64,000 bases of DNA from the NCBI RefSeq assembly GCF_014905175.1, contig NC_057789.1, positions 16,813,179 to 16,877,178 of the forward strand. The letters run 5' to 3'. The notes below the pieces were generated by a model. That model had not been told where the DNA came from and made no database searches. It worked only from the letters and a program-made list of their open reading frames with translations. Below are positions 11,962 through 23,920 of this stretch, piece after piece; position 1 is the first letter of the stretch, and each line of letters begins with the position of its first letter. The position numbers and the translations under genes are program-made. The stretch comes from Aphidius gifuensis (taxonomy: Eukaryota; Arthropoda; Insecta; Hymenoptera; Braconidae).

Positions 11962-12511
11962 GGGAGTTCGAACAACACTCGATTCTATTTAACTTTTTAT
12001 TAAATTTTTAGAGTAGGTTTATGAAATAGTTATCCATCTTATGCCAAAATTTCAGAAGTCTATACCTGCTAGTAAAATAGTTATTAATGTTTAAAGTCAA
12101 CAACTTTTAACGTGTACGTTTACGGGAAAGTCGAAAAATGTTAAAAAAAAAAAAACATATATCAAATTTTTACCGTGTTCTTAAATTCACACCTCAATAA
12201 AAAACTATCTGTATGAAACTTTAAAATCTTAGAATAATTATAGAAAAAAAAAAAGTTCAAGTTACCTGCTAGAAAGTTAAACAATCATTGTTTAAAAAAA
12301 AAAAAAAAGTCAAAGAGTGAAGGAGTGGAGGTAACAAAATACGTTTGTGTGCATATAGATACACACAACCGCACATGTATTGGGGGAAAACAGGACCGTC
12401 TACGCAGAAAAAAGTGAGGGGTGCCGCATAAAATTTTATAAATTTTTACTATAGGATTGAGGGGCCCACTAGGTCACATTTCTTGTTTGTACTTTTTTCG
12501 TTCGAACTCCC
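11962..12511. mobile_element. TTAA-flanked inverted-repeat element 1
   Basis: TTAA at 11958-11961 and 12512-12515 flanks a 550-bp segment whose ends are GGGAGTTCGAAC and its inverse. TTAA duplication is the hallmark of piggyBac-type transposition. There is no transposase ORF, so it is a non-autonomous element. An interior stretch (acaaaatacg...gtgtgc...acacacaac near 12330) has a relative at 28978-29010. Confidence 0.75.
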
Positions 12512-12515
12512 TTAA

Positions 12516-13063
12516 ACAAAATTATAGGTTGTCAATGGTACCTGGCTGAATCCTTTCATGTACATAAGGGTTTTTCAATTACGGCCAGATAAAATATCAA
12601 TGTTAATCACTGAAAAAGAAATGAACTATCATTAACATTTGCTTGAATTTACGTGCTTTTGAATAGTAAATGGCTCAACACGCATATGAAATCGTTTTAT
12701 CAAATTTAATCTCGAAAATTGATGAGAAATGCATACGTCATGTAAACAGAGTGATTCGAATTCAAGGAATACACGTTTTTATAAATGAATATAATTCACG
12801 AGTTAAAGATTTTAATCACTAGATTTATTTCATTTTTTTTTTTAGTGCAATCTACTTTTTATTGAATCGATGAGCAATGTATAAATAAAAATGTCGATTA
12901 CGTTCTGTGAATTTTATTCAATCATAATATATGCCAATGAATCAAATTAGCTACTGTACGAATATTTTTTCTTACGGAACAGGATTCATCCGAATAAGCC
13001 AAGAGATTTTTTTTTTATCACAGATGGAGCTACCGTTGAAATATCGTAGCCGGATCAAGAGGC
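12516..13063. other. No gene seen
   Basis: AT-rich spacer between the facing U/R copies B and C. No coding or structural signal was found. Confidence 0.5.
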
Positions 13064-13259
13064 AAATTTTCCTTTTATAATTACGGAAGGCTCCAGTAAT
13101 ACCGGGACGTAAGACCATTCACTTAATAATTCAGAGTTTTTCTTTAAGATATCCGTATGTTTTTATTTAAAGTTAATGGAAAATCCCGTAAAAATTGAAG
13201 GAATGGTCTTACGTCCTGGTAAAACAGGAGCCTCCTGTAATTTTAGAAGGAAAATTTTC
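13064..13259. mobile_element. 196-bp palindromic MITE-like element
   Basis: The left arm 13064-13120 (aaattttccttttataatta, then ggctcc and gggacgtaagaccattc) is inverted in 13201-13259 (gaatggtcttacgtcctgg through ggaaaattt). The arms are about 57 bp around an 80-bp centre. Confidence 0.8.
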
Positions 13260-13261
13260 TC

Positions 13262-14460
13262 AGTGTGAGAAAAAAAAAAAAGTGGGAGAAACGAGATCAA
13301 CTACCGTGCCTATATATTATCGGCATAAAGCCTAACCCTCCAATTCCTTGGGAAATTATTTTAAAATATGATTTATCAGATGAAAATATTATGTCTTCTC
13401 ATCATTTTATTAAATCAAAATCACACTTTTTTATAGAAAAAAAAACAAATTTTTTAGATGTATACTTTTTTTTCAAACTTCAAAATCATTGTCAGAAATT
13501 GCGTTTTTTCTTGGATTTCTTTAAAAAGTTAGGGCACTCTGACAAACTTTATAGAACGAAATTTTATATTAAAGTATTATAGCTTCCAAGTTCAGAGCAA
13601 TTCGACAACCTTATAAAATAAAATTGAGCAATAATAGTCGAATGGTGTGAAAGAGCCTTTATTTATATTAGTACAGTATTCAATGTCGCATCGATCGTGC
13701 TACAGTATTCAAATCGCAGCGTTGGTGCGCGCACCATATGTCGTTGGGATATGGGCGCGAATCCTGATCATCATATGTACTAATGTACTAGTATCAAGAG
13801 GCACGGTAGTGCCTCGCGTCAAGTATGAGAAAAAAAAAGAAAGTGGAGGAACCAGATACCTACCGTGCCTAATATACACGGCATAGAGCTAACCCTAACC
13901 CTCCAATTTCTTGGGAATTTATTTTAAAATATGATTGATGAGATAAAGATATTTTGTCTTCTGATCATCCTATTGAATCAATATTAAACTTTTTAATAAA
14001 AAAAAAACAGATTTTTTAGATGTAAACTTTTTTTTTAAAGTTTAAAATCAATTTCAGAAATTGCGTTTTTCTTGATATTTCTTTAAAACCTTACCACACT
14101 CTGACAAACATTCTAAACCCAAATCAGATCAAAGCATTATGGCTTCCAAGTCCAGAGCTATTCGACAACATTATAAAATAAAATTGAGCAAGAATAGTAG
14201 AATGGTGTGAAAGAACCTTTATATCAGGACAGTATTCAATACCGCATCGATGTTGCGCTCGCTATATGTTGTTGGGATTATTACAGTTCCAGAAATTACG
14301 TTTTTCCTGAAATTTCTCTCAAAAGTTAAGGCATTCTGACAAACATTATAAAATGAAATCAAATCGAAGCACTGTTAAAAAACTTTTAGGTATATTTACA
14401 GTATTCAATATCGCATCGATGGCGCGAATTGAATAATGATTTTTTAAGCTGCTTTAAGCT
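13262..14460 (-). repeat. Family-R repeats, copy C (three or more units)
   Basis: Inverted relative to copies A and B. Each unit carries the complement of the CTATTCTTGCTCAATTTTAT and ATCGATGCGATATTGAATAC blocks (near 13620-13690, 14170-14250 and 14390-14420). A plus-strand ORF at 13265-13582 (105 codons) lies antisense to this repeat, and I do not credit it. Confidence 0.6.
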
Positions 14461-14712
14461 ATAATTCCAAGTCACATGCTGTTGTTATTGTTTATTTTCC
14501 TTTTCATCAAGTTTAATGAGTTTTTTTTTTTTATTAAGTTATATGTAAAAGGATTTATTTCTGAATATTTAAATCAGCTGCCAGAAGCATCTGTCTATAG
14601 AGCAAAAAAGCTAACATATTTTTAAATATTATTTTTGACTTGTTCATCTTTTTGTGATGGTTGATGCACAATTATTCTGTAAGTTTGAGTAATAAATATT
14701 AATAATAATGAA

Positions 14713-15375
14713 ATGTCAGATAAAGTGAATAATATTTAAAACAATGATGCCCAAACCATCATATCAACGAATTTCTCGATAGTATGATTGATCTATCACA
14801 TGTTAATTTTGATAACAATGAAAGATGGTTGCTGTCAGTGAGTGACAAAATATCATCAAATGTCGAAGATCTTCAAGTTTGGTAAAGAAAAGATTTATCA
14901 GTAAGTTCACTTAATGATTTGTCAAATGATGCAACAAAAACAATTGATAAAAGAACTTTTACAAGACCGAAAAAAAAAAATGGAAGAATGAGTTCGGAAT
15001 TATTAATGGAAATAACATTACCAAAAAGTAATAATGTTCGGAAATTAAATTATCAACAAGAATCATCAATAAAAATAAATAATGAAAACGATAATCAAAA
15101 TCAAAAATACAAAGAACATGTGTTAGCAATGTTGAGACCATAAGTGTCAGGCACGTTATTAATATCATTGAAATTATCAAATGGTCAAGAAAGTCTTAAT
15201 GCATTTTTAAATGTCACAATCAAATGGTATTAATTCTTTCATCAATTGAACTACTAATTTTAAGGATGCAACAATTATGAACACATCAAGACCATTTTTC
15301 TTTAGAAAAATCAACAACAGATATCGATAAAATCAATGAAAACGAAATTAACAATAATAAATTTACAATGGATTG
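14713..15375 (+). pseudogene. Family-U gene, copy C, broken and truncated
   Basis: This is an inverted copy of the U gene. An ATG at 14713 starts the same MSDKV reading, with a stop after eight codons. The longest open block is 14919-15143, matching the block at 10646-10419 of copy B. Similarity ends near 15375 at the Asp/Lys/Ile-rich stretch, so about half of the gene seen in copy B is missing. Its function is unknown. Confidence 0.5.
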
Positions 15376-15393
15376 AATGTTATTGTATGAATA

Positions 15394-15413
15394 GTGTGTG
15401 TGTGTGTGTGTGA
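15394..15413. repeat. (GT)n microsatellite
   Basis: Ten GT units at the end of U copy C. Confidence 0.9.
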
Positions 15414-15764
15414 GCATGTGTGCGAATAGGGTGACCAAATTAATTTAATAAAATTACAACAATACTTGATTAATATAAATATAAATTGTTGTGCTATTAT
15501 TATTTAAAATACCAGCCATTTTCAGGTTATATTTGATAAATTTGTTTGTTAATTTTTAAAAAACAATTTTCATAATATCAAATAAATTTGAAATATTAAA
15601 ATAAAAATTCAGAATATTACAAGTAAAATCTTGATCGGTTAAAATCATTCTAATCTCTAATTAAATTTATAACTCACTAAATTCATTTGATCGATAATAA
15701 CTTAAAATCATTATTTTGGTCGTATTTTTGTTCCTCATTAATAATTAAAAATTTTAACGTGAGA

Positions 15765-15812
15765 TATAAATCACCGCCTTGAAAGTCAGCTTGCTAAGGT
15801 TTTATTGTAAGT
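15765..15812 (+). promoter_or_regulatory. Possible TATA box and splice donor for the capsid-like genes
   Basis: TATAAA at 15765-15770 is followed by a candidate start region and a GTAAGT donor-like site at 15807-15812. If the L2 LINEs at 15888-23920 are removed, this lies directly upstream of the capsid-like ORF at 23921. The layout (TATA, short leader, GTAAGT) resembles the better supported one at 26375-26476. The leader would be very short, so the match may be chance. Confidence 0.25.
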
Positions 15813-15887
15813 AATAATTAAAACTAAAATGTAAAGTAATTATCAAGTGGTAGTTGCATCATAAAATTGTGAATTATTAAATAATTG

Positions 15888-16306
15888 TTTATTTATTTAT
15901 TTGTTTATTTATTTATTTATTCATTTGATTTTCATGTACCCAGCGGCTTTTACAGCCATTAAAGGGTTACAGAGTAAAATTGCAGAAAAAAAAATTCCAC
16001 AATTTAGCAGTTTTACAATTAGAAATATTATTTTACAATAACGTAGTACACTATATAGTAGTACAATATAACAGCTATATATACAATAAGTGAAATAAGA
16101 TTTAGTAATTAATGACTAAAATTAGAATTAAGAAATAAAAATAATAATAATAATAATGCCTTAAAATTAACGACATCAATTTATTGAATAATAACGTGTG
16201 TCTGCATACGTTATTAGTTGTGTTTATCATATTGATTAGCGGAGGTTGAGATGACGATACACATGATCCAGATACAGCATAGAACGGTGACACACTACGT
16301 AATTTA
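15888..16306 (-). mobile_element. 3' part of older L2 LINE, split by a sibling
   Basis: An ORF at 16293-16102 (SPFYAVSGSCVSS) matches the RT C-terminus of the L2 copy at 16750 (SPFYSTTGQCVSS). The 3' tail is (AAAT)n on the minus strand (15888-15921). The coding start at 16306 continues exactly where the other half stops, near 21326. Both junctions share AATTTA, as expected if the newer copy duplicated that site on insertion. Confidence 0.8.
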
Positions 16307-16590
16307 TTTTTTATTTTATTTTATTTTATTTAATATCCCAGGGCTGGAGGCCATTATTGGGACCAGGGTAAAATTGCAGTAAGCAATTTAAATACAAAAT
16401 ACATAATATATTACAATTTCTCAAATTAAATCCTTAAATATTAGATATAAGTGTTACTCACAATAATCAATAATCATATTATAGTATATATTTTTGTTGA
16501 TAATTCCTAAATGATGATGGCTTAAAAAGTTAAGAATAAATAACAATATTAGAAAACTACCCAAATCAAAGTCAAATCAAAATACCATAT

Positions 16591-19311
16591 TTAAGACTGT
16601 CTAGACAATTTGACACAGTCTAGTATAAACCCAGGTGTAATGTGCTCACAAGACATAACTCTGCTAAACAGTGACGTGTTACGACACGCTTTATTTGTAA
16701 GTTCGATCATATTTTGTAAGGGAGGAATAGTTGATGACACACATTGTCCAGTTGTAGAGTAGAATGGTGATACATTTCTTAGTTTAGTTGCCAATATTCG
16801 TAACCTAACATCAGAGAGTAGACCTAGACAATCAACAGCTCCGGTTAGCAATTTAATAAAAAAGATTATTGTTAATGTATCACGATGTACCGAGATGTTT
16901 GTCATATCATCACATCCTCTATCTAGAACCAATGCCTGTGTGCGATATAGCAAGTACTTTATGAATCTACGCTGAACTTTGTTCATTAACTGAAGTTGTT
17001 TTTTAGTTCTTAATGCATACGCCGCTGTACAATAATCCAGCTTAGACTTTACGAATGCATTGTACAGTGCTTTTATTGTAGAGGGACTCTTGAATGATCT
17101 AGACAAACGAAAAACCAGGCCATAGAGTTGCACTTGGCTATATTTACTTGAAGGTCGTTGGACTCACACCAACCTACGAAAATATTTAAATTTTTTTGTA
17201 AGTAATGGCAATCATTCAGTGTTTTGATAGGTAAGTACAGTTTAACATCGTCAGCATAAAGTAGTGTATAGCAGGATAATCTGCTAGATAAATCATTAAT
17301 ATAAATGTTAAACAACAATGGGCCTAAATTAGACCCTTGAGGTACACCAGAAGTTGGTCTATATGGTGATGATAAAATCCCATTGACACAGACATAACAG
17401 CAGCGATCAACAAGGTAAGACCAAACAAGGTTTATGTAGGAGAGAGGCAAGTTAATTGCAACTAATTTAGTAACTAAAGTTACCCAGTTTATCTTGTCAA
17501 ATGCCTTTGTCATGTCTGTGTATATCACATCAACCTGAATGCTCTTGTTAAGATGAGACGATACATATTGACTAAACTCCACAAGGTTAGAACAGGTGCT
17601 ACGCATGGGTGTGAATCCATGTTGGTAGCTAGACAGATAAGGAGAGAAGTAAGACATGATAACCTTGTAGAGTAATTTTTCAAAGATTTTAGAACAAACA
17701 GGGAGAAGAGATATTTGTCTGTAGTTCGATACTATCAACGGATTACCTGCTTTAAATAGTGGCTTAACCACTGAGTGTTTCCAACAGGTAGGGTAAATAC
17801 CTGTGGATATAGCCATATCAAATATAATCTTGAGAGGTTCTATCAAAGCATCTGGGCAAATCCTTATTAACGAACCAGGCAGGTTATCATAACCACAAGT
17901 ATTGCTGTTTTTAACAATTAGGATAGCACGAGCAACATCCTCAGAGGTAACAAGATCCTGATCATTCAAAAACCCATTATCCACAACCAAGTCCAAGCTG
18001 GATTTTACATTAGTACCAAGTTTATTAAATACACTAGAGAAATGTACAGCAAATGCATCAGGATATATCCTGTAAATTATAATTAATAGTATTATTAATT
18101 AACAGACAGTTCAGTGTGTTAGTTTGATGTTTTTTATCATTGATAAATTTCCAAAACATCTTTGGATTTTTACTAATATTACTCTCGATTTTCTTATTAT
18201 ATAACTCGAGATCTCGAGTAGTTACTTGTTTTATTGCTAAAGTAATTGATTTGACTCTTGAATTTATTGCTAGTGAATCATTAGATTTTTTAATTTTTAG
18301 GTATTTATGTTTGCCTTTGATAAGAGCAATCAGCTCAGATGAGTACCAGTTAGAATACTTATATGTCCTATGATGATATTTAGGGGGACAGTAATTACTG
18401 TCAACTAATTTAAAGAAAGTATCATAAAAGTTTTTACAAAGATCATCAACTGTAGTTGTAGTATCATCAAGGTTGAGCTGATTTACCCAGTTTATGTTTC
18501 TTAACTGTATCTTAAATTTATCTACATCTAAATACTTAATATTATATTTTGATGATAAGACGAGTGATGACTTAGAGCTACTACACTTAGAGGTGTAGTG
18601 AGCAATGTATAGGTGAAGAGGTGGATGATAGTCATCCTGTTTAACCAAAGCTGATCCCTGAGAAACGATACAAGTGGCACCAGATACAAGAATAAGGTCA
18701 AGAATTTTATCATGAGAGTTCTTAACAGAATTGAGTTGTTGTAGGTTAAGTGTATTAATAAACATAGATATAATAGAGTAGACCATAATATTTGATGATT
18801 TTGATGTTGTATTGTAATCAGGTAAATTAAAATCCCCAGCTATAATCAAATTGTTCTTATATGTACTTAAATATTCTTGCAGTAGTTTTATAAACTTAGT
18901 AAATATTTTGCTCTTACTATTAATGATATCAGGGGGAATGTAAACTACAATTATTCTGTAAGGTAGACCAAGATAATCAAGGTATATACCCAGTATATTA
19001 ATCTCAATAATGTTATTGATCTCCTCTGGTAAGTTAAGTATGTGTAGATTATTAAATTTATTTAATTTTACTGCACAGAGTACACCTCCACCTTTTGTTT
19101 TATAATTAATATCTCTATCAGCTCTGAAGACAACAAAATGTTGGCTTTCAAAGTAATGATAGGATGATATACTAGGATCCAGCTATGATTCAGTAATGAG
19201 AATAATATCAGGATCAAGTACGAGCGAATTAACATACGTATCCTCAAATTTGTTTTTGATGCTTCTAGTATTTTGGTAAAGAATTGTAAAACCTAGATCA
19301 GAATGTGCCAT
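16591..19311 (-). pseudogene. L2-A ORF2: endonuclease plus reverse transcriptase
   Basis: The first Met in frame is near 19311, just before the endonuclease block FTILYQNTRSIKNKF. AGDFNLPDY (near 18840) and DLILV follow. RT runs from about 18055, with VIYTDMTKAFDKINW, SGVPQGSNLGPLLF and YADD at 17247-17258. Lesions are a TAG at 19183 inside the endonuclease, a frameshift at about 18058 between endonuclease and RT, and loss of roughly 160 bp near 17130. That loss is seen by comparison with the sibling at 21700-21860, where about 54 codons follow the KCN block. The C-terminal segment 17133-16591 is open to its stop. The element is therefore not autonomous now. Confidence 0.85.
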
Positions 19312-19448
19312 AGTACCAGTAGAATTAGAACTGAAAGATAAAGATGAATTAGCTGAAGGAAGACATGTAGGTGATTGAGAGTATACAATATTTGTTTTAG
19401 ACAGTGATAATGATTTATTATTGCTAAATTTTGTGCTATTATTAGATA

Positions 19449-20396
19449 TCACGTTGTTGGGTGTGTGTTGGCCTGAACCTTGAAGACCCCATTGATGAAC
19501 CTGATTCGTGGGTTTGTAACCCCATCTTGTGCCAGCTGAGTTTTCAACTGACGTCTTTGTGCCAGTTGAGAGGGTGTAAAGTCCTGTGAGATAACCAGTG
19601 CTGCCATCCAACCTGTCAGTGATTTCGCCTTTTTCATCTCCATGAATCTCTGCACAAAGATATCTTTATAGAAAATATTATTAAATTTCACCTTTGTCAT
19701 TCTGGGCTTTGTTAAGGCACCAGAATGAGGGTGAATTCTTGACGATGTCACTTTGACAGTACCAATACTCGGTTGAGAGTCAAAAACAAGTTGTATTAGT
19801 TGATCAACCTTACCTCTATCACTTACAACACGTTGGGTAACATTTAACTCGTTATCTGGGTCTTCAGGTATGCCAAAAACAATGACGTTTGGCATACGTT
19901 CCAGAATTAATTTACTATTATTTATATCATCACTCATTTGAGTGATACTCATTTGATTATCAGCAATAGTTGATGTATTTGTTTTGATTTGTGTTGAGTT
20001 GTTCCCAATTGTTGTATTTAGTATTTTTACATTGTTGTTAAGCTGACCTAATTCAGCATCAATTGTTGCAAATTTTTTATTTACAGTAACTGTAAAAGAT
20101 TTAAATGTATCAATAATATTGCTTAATTTAGCATCAATCGATGCATCAATTGATACTGTTTGTTGATCAAGGAGGCTCTTGATTTGTTCAAGTGTAATAT
20201 CACCAGTAGATGTTGTGTTTTTACGTGGCCGACCAGGAGGACGTTTATCAGTCATAGTTGACTCAGATGATTGTGACATAATACCATTGGAGCTTGCTTG
20301 TTGTGAGTTCAATAACATGATGTTATTGGAACTAAATACATCATCATGACAGTCAAGAGATGTGCTAGGTCTTGTTGGAGATCTCACTATTGACAT
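19449..20396 (-). CDS. L2-A ORF1: RNA-binding gag-like protein
   Basis: An open frame of 315 codons if the start is the ATG at 20396 (MSIVRSPTRPS). The frame stays open to 20612, but that extension overlaps a 5' tandem repeat and is hydrophobic, so I prefer 20396. The middle (residues about 75-175) is Asn/Thr/Ile-rich with heptad-like spacing, consistent with a coiled coil. The block NVIVFGIPEDPDNE and the following alpha/beta region resemble the RNA-binding part of LINE ORF1 proteins. An AT-hook-like RPPGRPRK lies near residue 50. It overlaps ORF2, which is read in another frame from about 19611. It appears intact although ORF2 is broken. Confidence 0.72.
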   Translation of the reverse strand: MSIVRSPTRPSTSLDCHDDVFSSNNIMLLNSQQASSNGIMSQSSESTMTDKRPPGRPRKNTTSTGDITLEQIKSLLDQQTVSIDASIDAKLSNIIDTFKSFTVTVNKKFATIDAELGQLNNNVKILNTTIGNNSTQIKTNTSTIADNQMSITQMSDDINNSKLILERMPNVIVFGIPEDPDNELNVTQRVVSDRGKVDQLIQLVFDSQPSIGTVKVTSSRIHPHSGALTKPRMTKVKFNNIFYKDIFVQRFMEMKKAKSLTGWMAALVISQDFTPSQLAQRRQLKTQLAQDGVTNPRIRFINGVFKVQANTHPTT

Positions 20397-20573
20397 TGTG
20401 TGTATATGATGATACAGCTGATGATACAGCTGATTGATATTCACGAGTAGCGACGTCTGGTGTGACAAATTAAAAACCTTGGTAGGTAATGTAGAACAGA
20501 ATAACAAAGTGCTGGTAGTGGTAAGATTATGAATTAACTGCGATATATTGAAGATAAAGAAGAGTATACAGGC

Positions 20574-20905
20574 GACCACGCCCAAACCACCAGGTCTAGA
20601 AGATGATGTCAATGTAACGCAGTGATACTATATACATATGTATATAATATGATAAACTCCACAATTATGAACCAACAAGATGTTTCTTGATTTAAACAAT
20701 TATTTATAGTAGCACACTTTGACTTAATATTGTATATGTGACCACGCCCAAACCACCAGGTCTAGAAGATGATGTCAATGTAATGCGGTAAAACTTATAT
20801 ACATATGTATATGATATGATAAACTCCACAATTATGCAAGATGTTTCTTGATTTAAACAATTATTTTATAGTAGCACACTTTGAAATAATATTGTATATG
20901 TAACC
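20574..20905 (-). repeat. Two 166-bp 5' repeats of L2-A
   Basis: gaccacgcccaaaccaccag starts at 20574 and again at 20740, and similarity continues through agtagcacactttga in both. Tandem repeats at a LINE 5' end are typical promoter monomers; promoter function here is inferred. Confidence 0.85.
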
Positions 20906-21325
20906 AGGTTAAAATGACACTGATACCACGCTTGGTCTTAGATCTTATGTCTCTAGTGCTTTTGCAGTTTGATAATTACACTATTACTTTGTAATGTTTA
21001 TGTGTCAATAAAATCAAGTTGTTAATCACTTTATATTTTAAATATCGTATAACAATTGTTGTATTAATAAAATTATATGTGACAAATGTCGTTAAGTCAA
21101 TGACGCCTGAGAGGTTATGTTACAACCGACTCAACTTTTAGCACATAAAAAACTATTAAATTATTGAAAATAACACTTCTTTTTTACACAATAATATATA
21201 TAGCTGGTGGATCCGTACTGACAGTATGATAATTAACAATTAAATTGACTTTAAGATCAATAATGGAAATTTGTTAAAAATGCTTACGAGAGACGATGCG
21301 CAGCGTACGGCGTCCAACCACATAC

Positions 21326-23918
21326 AATTTAGTGGATAGAATCCTAATCCTGACATCAGATAAGAGGTCAGGACAGTTAACTACACCTGTTAGTAGTTTA
21401 ATAAAGAAAATGATTACAAGTGTGTCACGGTGAACTGAAATACTAGTCATGTCTGCAAGTTGGATTAAGGCATCGTCATCACAACCTCTATCAAAGGACA
21501 GAGCCTGCGTACGATAAAACAAGTATTTCATGAACCTTCTCTGAACTTTATAGAATAGAGCTAGTTGTTTTTTAGTACGTAAGTAATAAACAGAGATACA
21601 GTAGTCCAGCCTCGATCTGACAAATGATTTATAGATAGCCTTGATGGTAGTAGGGTTTTTAAATGATTTTGCAAGACAAAAAACAAGACTCAGTGATGAC
21701 ATCGCAAATTTAACAACATGTTCCACTTGAGAGTTAAATAGAAGTTTATTGTCAAACACAATACCAAGGTCAGTAGTAATACGCAAGCGAGATAGCATTG
21801 TTCCTTTAATACAGTAGTTATAAATGAGTGGATGAGTAGATTTACTATATGACATGGTACTGCATTTTACAATATTAACTTCAAGACTGTTGATTGTGCA
21901 CCATTAGACAAATTTATTTAAGTTTGCCTGCAAGTGTTGACAGTCATGAACAGATTGAATAGGCAAAAATAACTTGATATCATCAGCATACAATAATGAA
22001 AAGCAGAAAAGACGTTCTGATAAGTCATTGATATAGATGTTGAAGAGTAGTGGACCCAAATTGGATCCTTGGATGACTCCAGATGTTGGCGAGTAGGGTG
22101 CAGAAAGAGTGCCATTGATGAACACATAACAAAGGCGATCGACAAGATAAGACCAGATTAGGTTGATGAGAGAGTGAGGTAGATTAATCGATAGTAATTT
22201 AGAGACAAGTGTTAGCCAGTCAATCCTATCGAACGCCTTAGTCATGTCAGTATATATCACATCTACCTGTACGTTATTGTCTAAATGACTGGAGACAAAT
22301 TGTGTAAACTCAACAAGGTTCGTACATGTACTTCTCATAGGTGTGAAGCCATGTTGATATCGAGATTAAAAAGGTAAAAAGTAGGACATGATAACCTTAT
22401 AGAGTATTATTTTAAATAGTTTAGAGCATACAGGAAGAAGTGATATTTGCCTATAGTTAGAGACAAGTAAAGGATTACCTTTTTTATACAAGGGTAGACT
22501 GTTTCCAGACTGATGGATAAATACCAGAAAACAATGCCTTGTTGAAAATATAGTATAGTGGTTGGATTAGAGCATCAGGGCAAATCTTAATTACAGTACC
22601 AGACAGATTATCAAGACCAGATGAGTTATGATTTTTTACTTTCAGAATTGCACGAGAAATGTCATCAAGGGTAATGTGTGTAATATGATTATTATGCGAG
22701 TATGGAGACATGAGTAGATCAAAGCTGGAGTGAATATCACTTACCATATTATTATTGGTTTTAGTGTAATTTTTGATACTATTACTATTTACCATATTAT
22801 TATTATAGCTGCTATTATCATTAAGAGTATTTCTGTTACTACTATTGCTATTAATATTATTAATATTATGAAATACTTCTGCAAAGTGCGAAGCAAATGA
22901 GTTAGAGATGGTTGATGAATCATGAATTATATTAATAAGCAGACAGTTTATTGTCGAAAATTGACTTTTTTTTAGTTTATAAATTTCCAGAATAATTTAG
23001 GGTTCATTTTGAGGTTGGAATCAATACTATTGTTTTGAGACAAAAAATCTCTGTGAGTTAAATGTTTAATTGACTTAGTAATTGATTGTAATCTTAAAGA
23101 ATTAGTGGCTGATGTATTGCGTTTAAGTAATTTATAATATTTATGTTTAGATAAGATGAGACTGATAAGTTCAGTTCAGTACCAGCATGGATAGGATAAT
23201 GATTTGTGATTGGGCAACTTAGGGTGGTAACAAACATTGAGTATATCAAAAAGAATATTGTAAAAAATATCACAAAGATAATCAACCGATACCATGCTGT
23301 CACCCATAATAGCTTGCCAATTAGTAGATCTTAATTTGATCTTAAAATTATCTATGTTAATATATTTAACAATATATTTAGTATTTAAGTCGTTAGAGAT
23401 TGAGGGACCAGTGATAATGTTGGGTGACGGTGAGTTATGAAAGATTTGTAGCAAAAGTGGAGGATGATAAGTATCAGGCTGAACCAAGGCAGAACCACGT
23501 GATATAGTGCAGTTAGGACAGGATACAAATACAAGGTCAAGTAATATATCATGAGAGTTTAGTATGGTATTACATTGTTGAAGATTTAAAGCAGACAACA
23601 GCAAAGAAATATTTGAGTAAATTTTACCAATATGTGATGAGTTCATTGAGTTATATTCAGGGAGATTGAAGTCACCAGCGATAATCAGGTTACTTTTAAA
23701 TTTAATTAAATACTCATGAAGTACTTCAATAAACCTTGAAAATAACTTGCTGTTGCTATTAACAACTTCTGGAGGTATATACGTGACAATAATTCTGTAC
23801 GATGTGCCTTGGTAATCAAGATATATACCCAGAGTATCAATTTCAACTTAATAACTGTTGGTAAATTAATAACATGAAATTTATTAAACATGATGCGTTT
23901 AAGAGTACAAAGAACACC
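21326..23918 (-). pseudogene. Older L2 ORF2 remnant (endonuclease and RT)
   Basis: Open blocks are 23891-23706, 23646-23176 (a SPNIITGPS region after the endonuclease), 22795-22484 (SSGLDNLSGTVIKICPDAL), 22338-21904 (DVIYTDMTKAFDRIDW, YADD at 21979-21990) and 21855-21326. Several frameshifts and stops separate them. It retains the RT thumb region near 21700-21860 that L2-A has lost, so the two copies complement each other for family comparison. Confidence 0.82.
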
Positions 23919-23920
23919 TT
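21326..23920 (-). mobile_element. 5' part of older L2 LINE (5'-truncated)
   Basis: Same family as L2-A, more decayed. It starts inside the endonuclease (GVLCTLKR at about 23918) and ends at the codons for STKL at about 21326, where L2-A inserted. It continues at 16306. The total length without L2-A is about 3.0 kb. Its 5' end abuts the capsid-like ORF at 23921. Confidence 0.8.

Larger units (their letters stand above)
16307..21325 (-). mobile_element. L2-A: full-length LINE inserted in its sibling
   Basis: A minus-strand non-LTR retrotransposon of about 5.0 kb. The 3' tail is (AAAAT)n-like at 16307-16330. RT, endonuclease and ORF1 follow, then a roughly 930-bp 5' leader holding two 166-bp direct repeats. 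AATTTA at 16301-16306 and 21326-21331 fits a 6-bp target duplication. RT motifs and the ORF1 with a VFGIPE block suggest the Jockey/CR1 range of LINEs; the clade is inferred, not tested. Confidence 0.82.

Noticed and set aside
13265..13582. 105-codon plus-strand ORF
   Set aside because: Lies within the R repeat in antisense and is not kept open in the other copies.
16307..21325. LTR retrotransposon considered for this block
   Set aside because: No long terminal repeats, protease or integrase motifs. Endonuclease, RT and an A-rich tail indicate a LINE.
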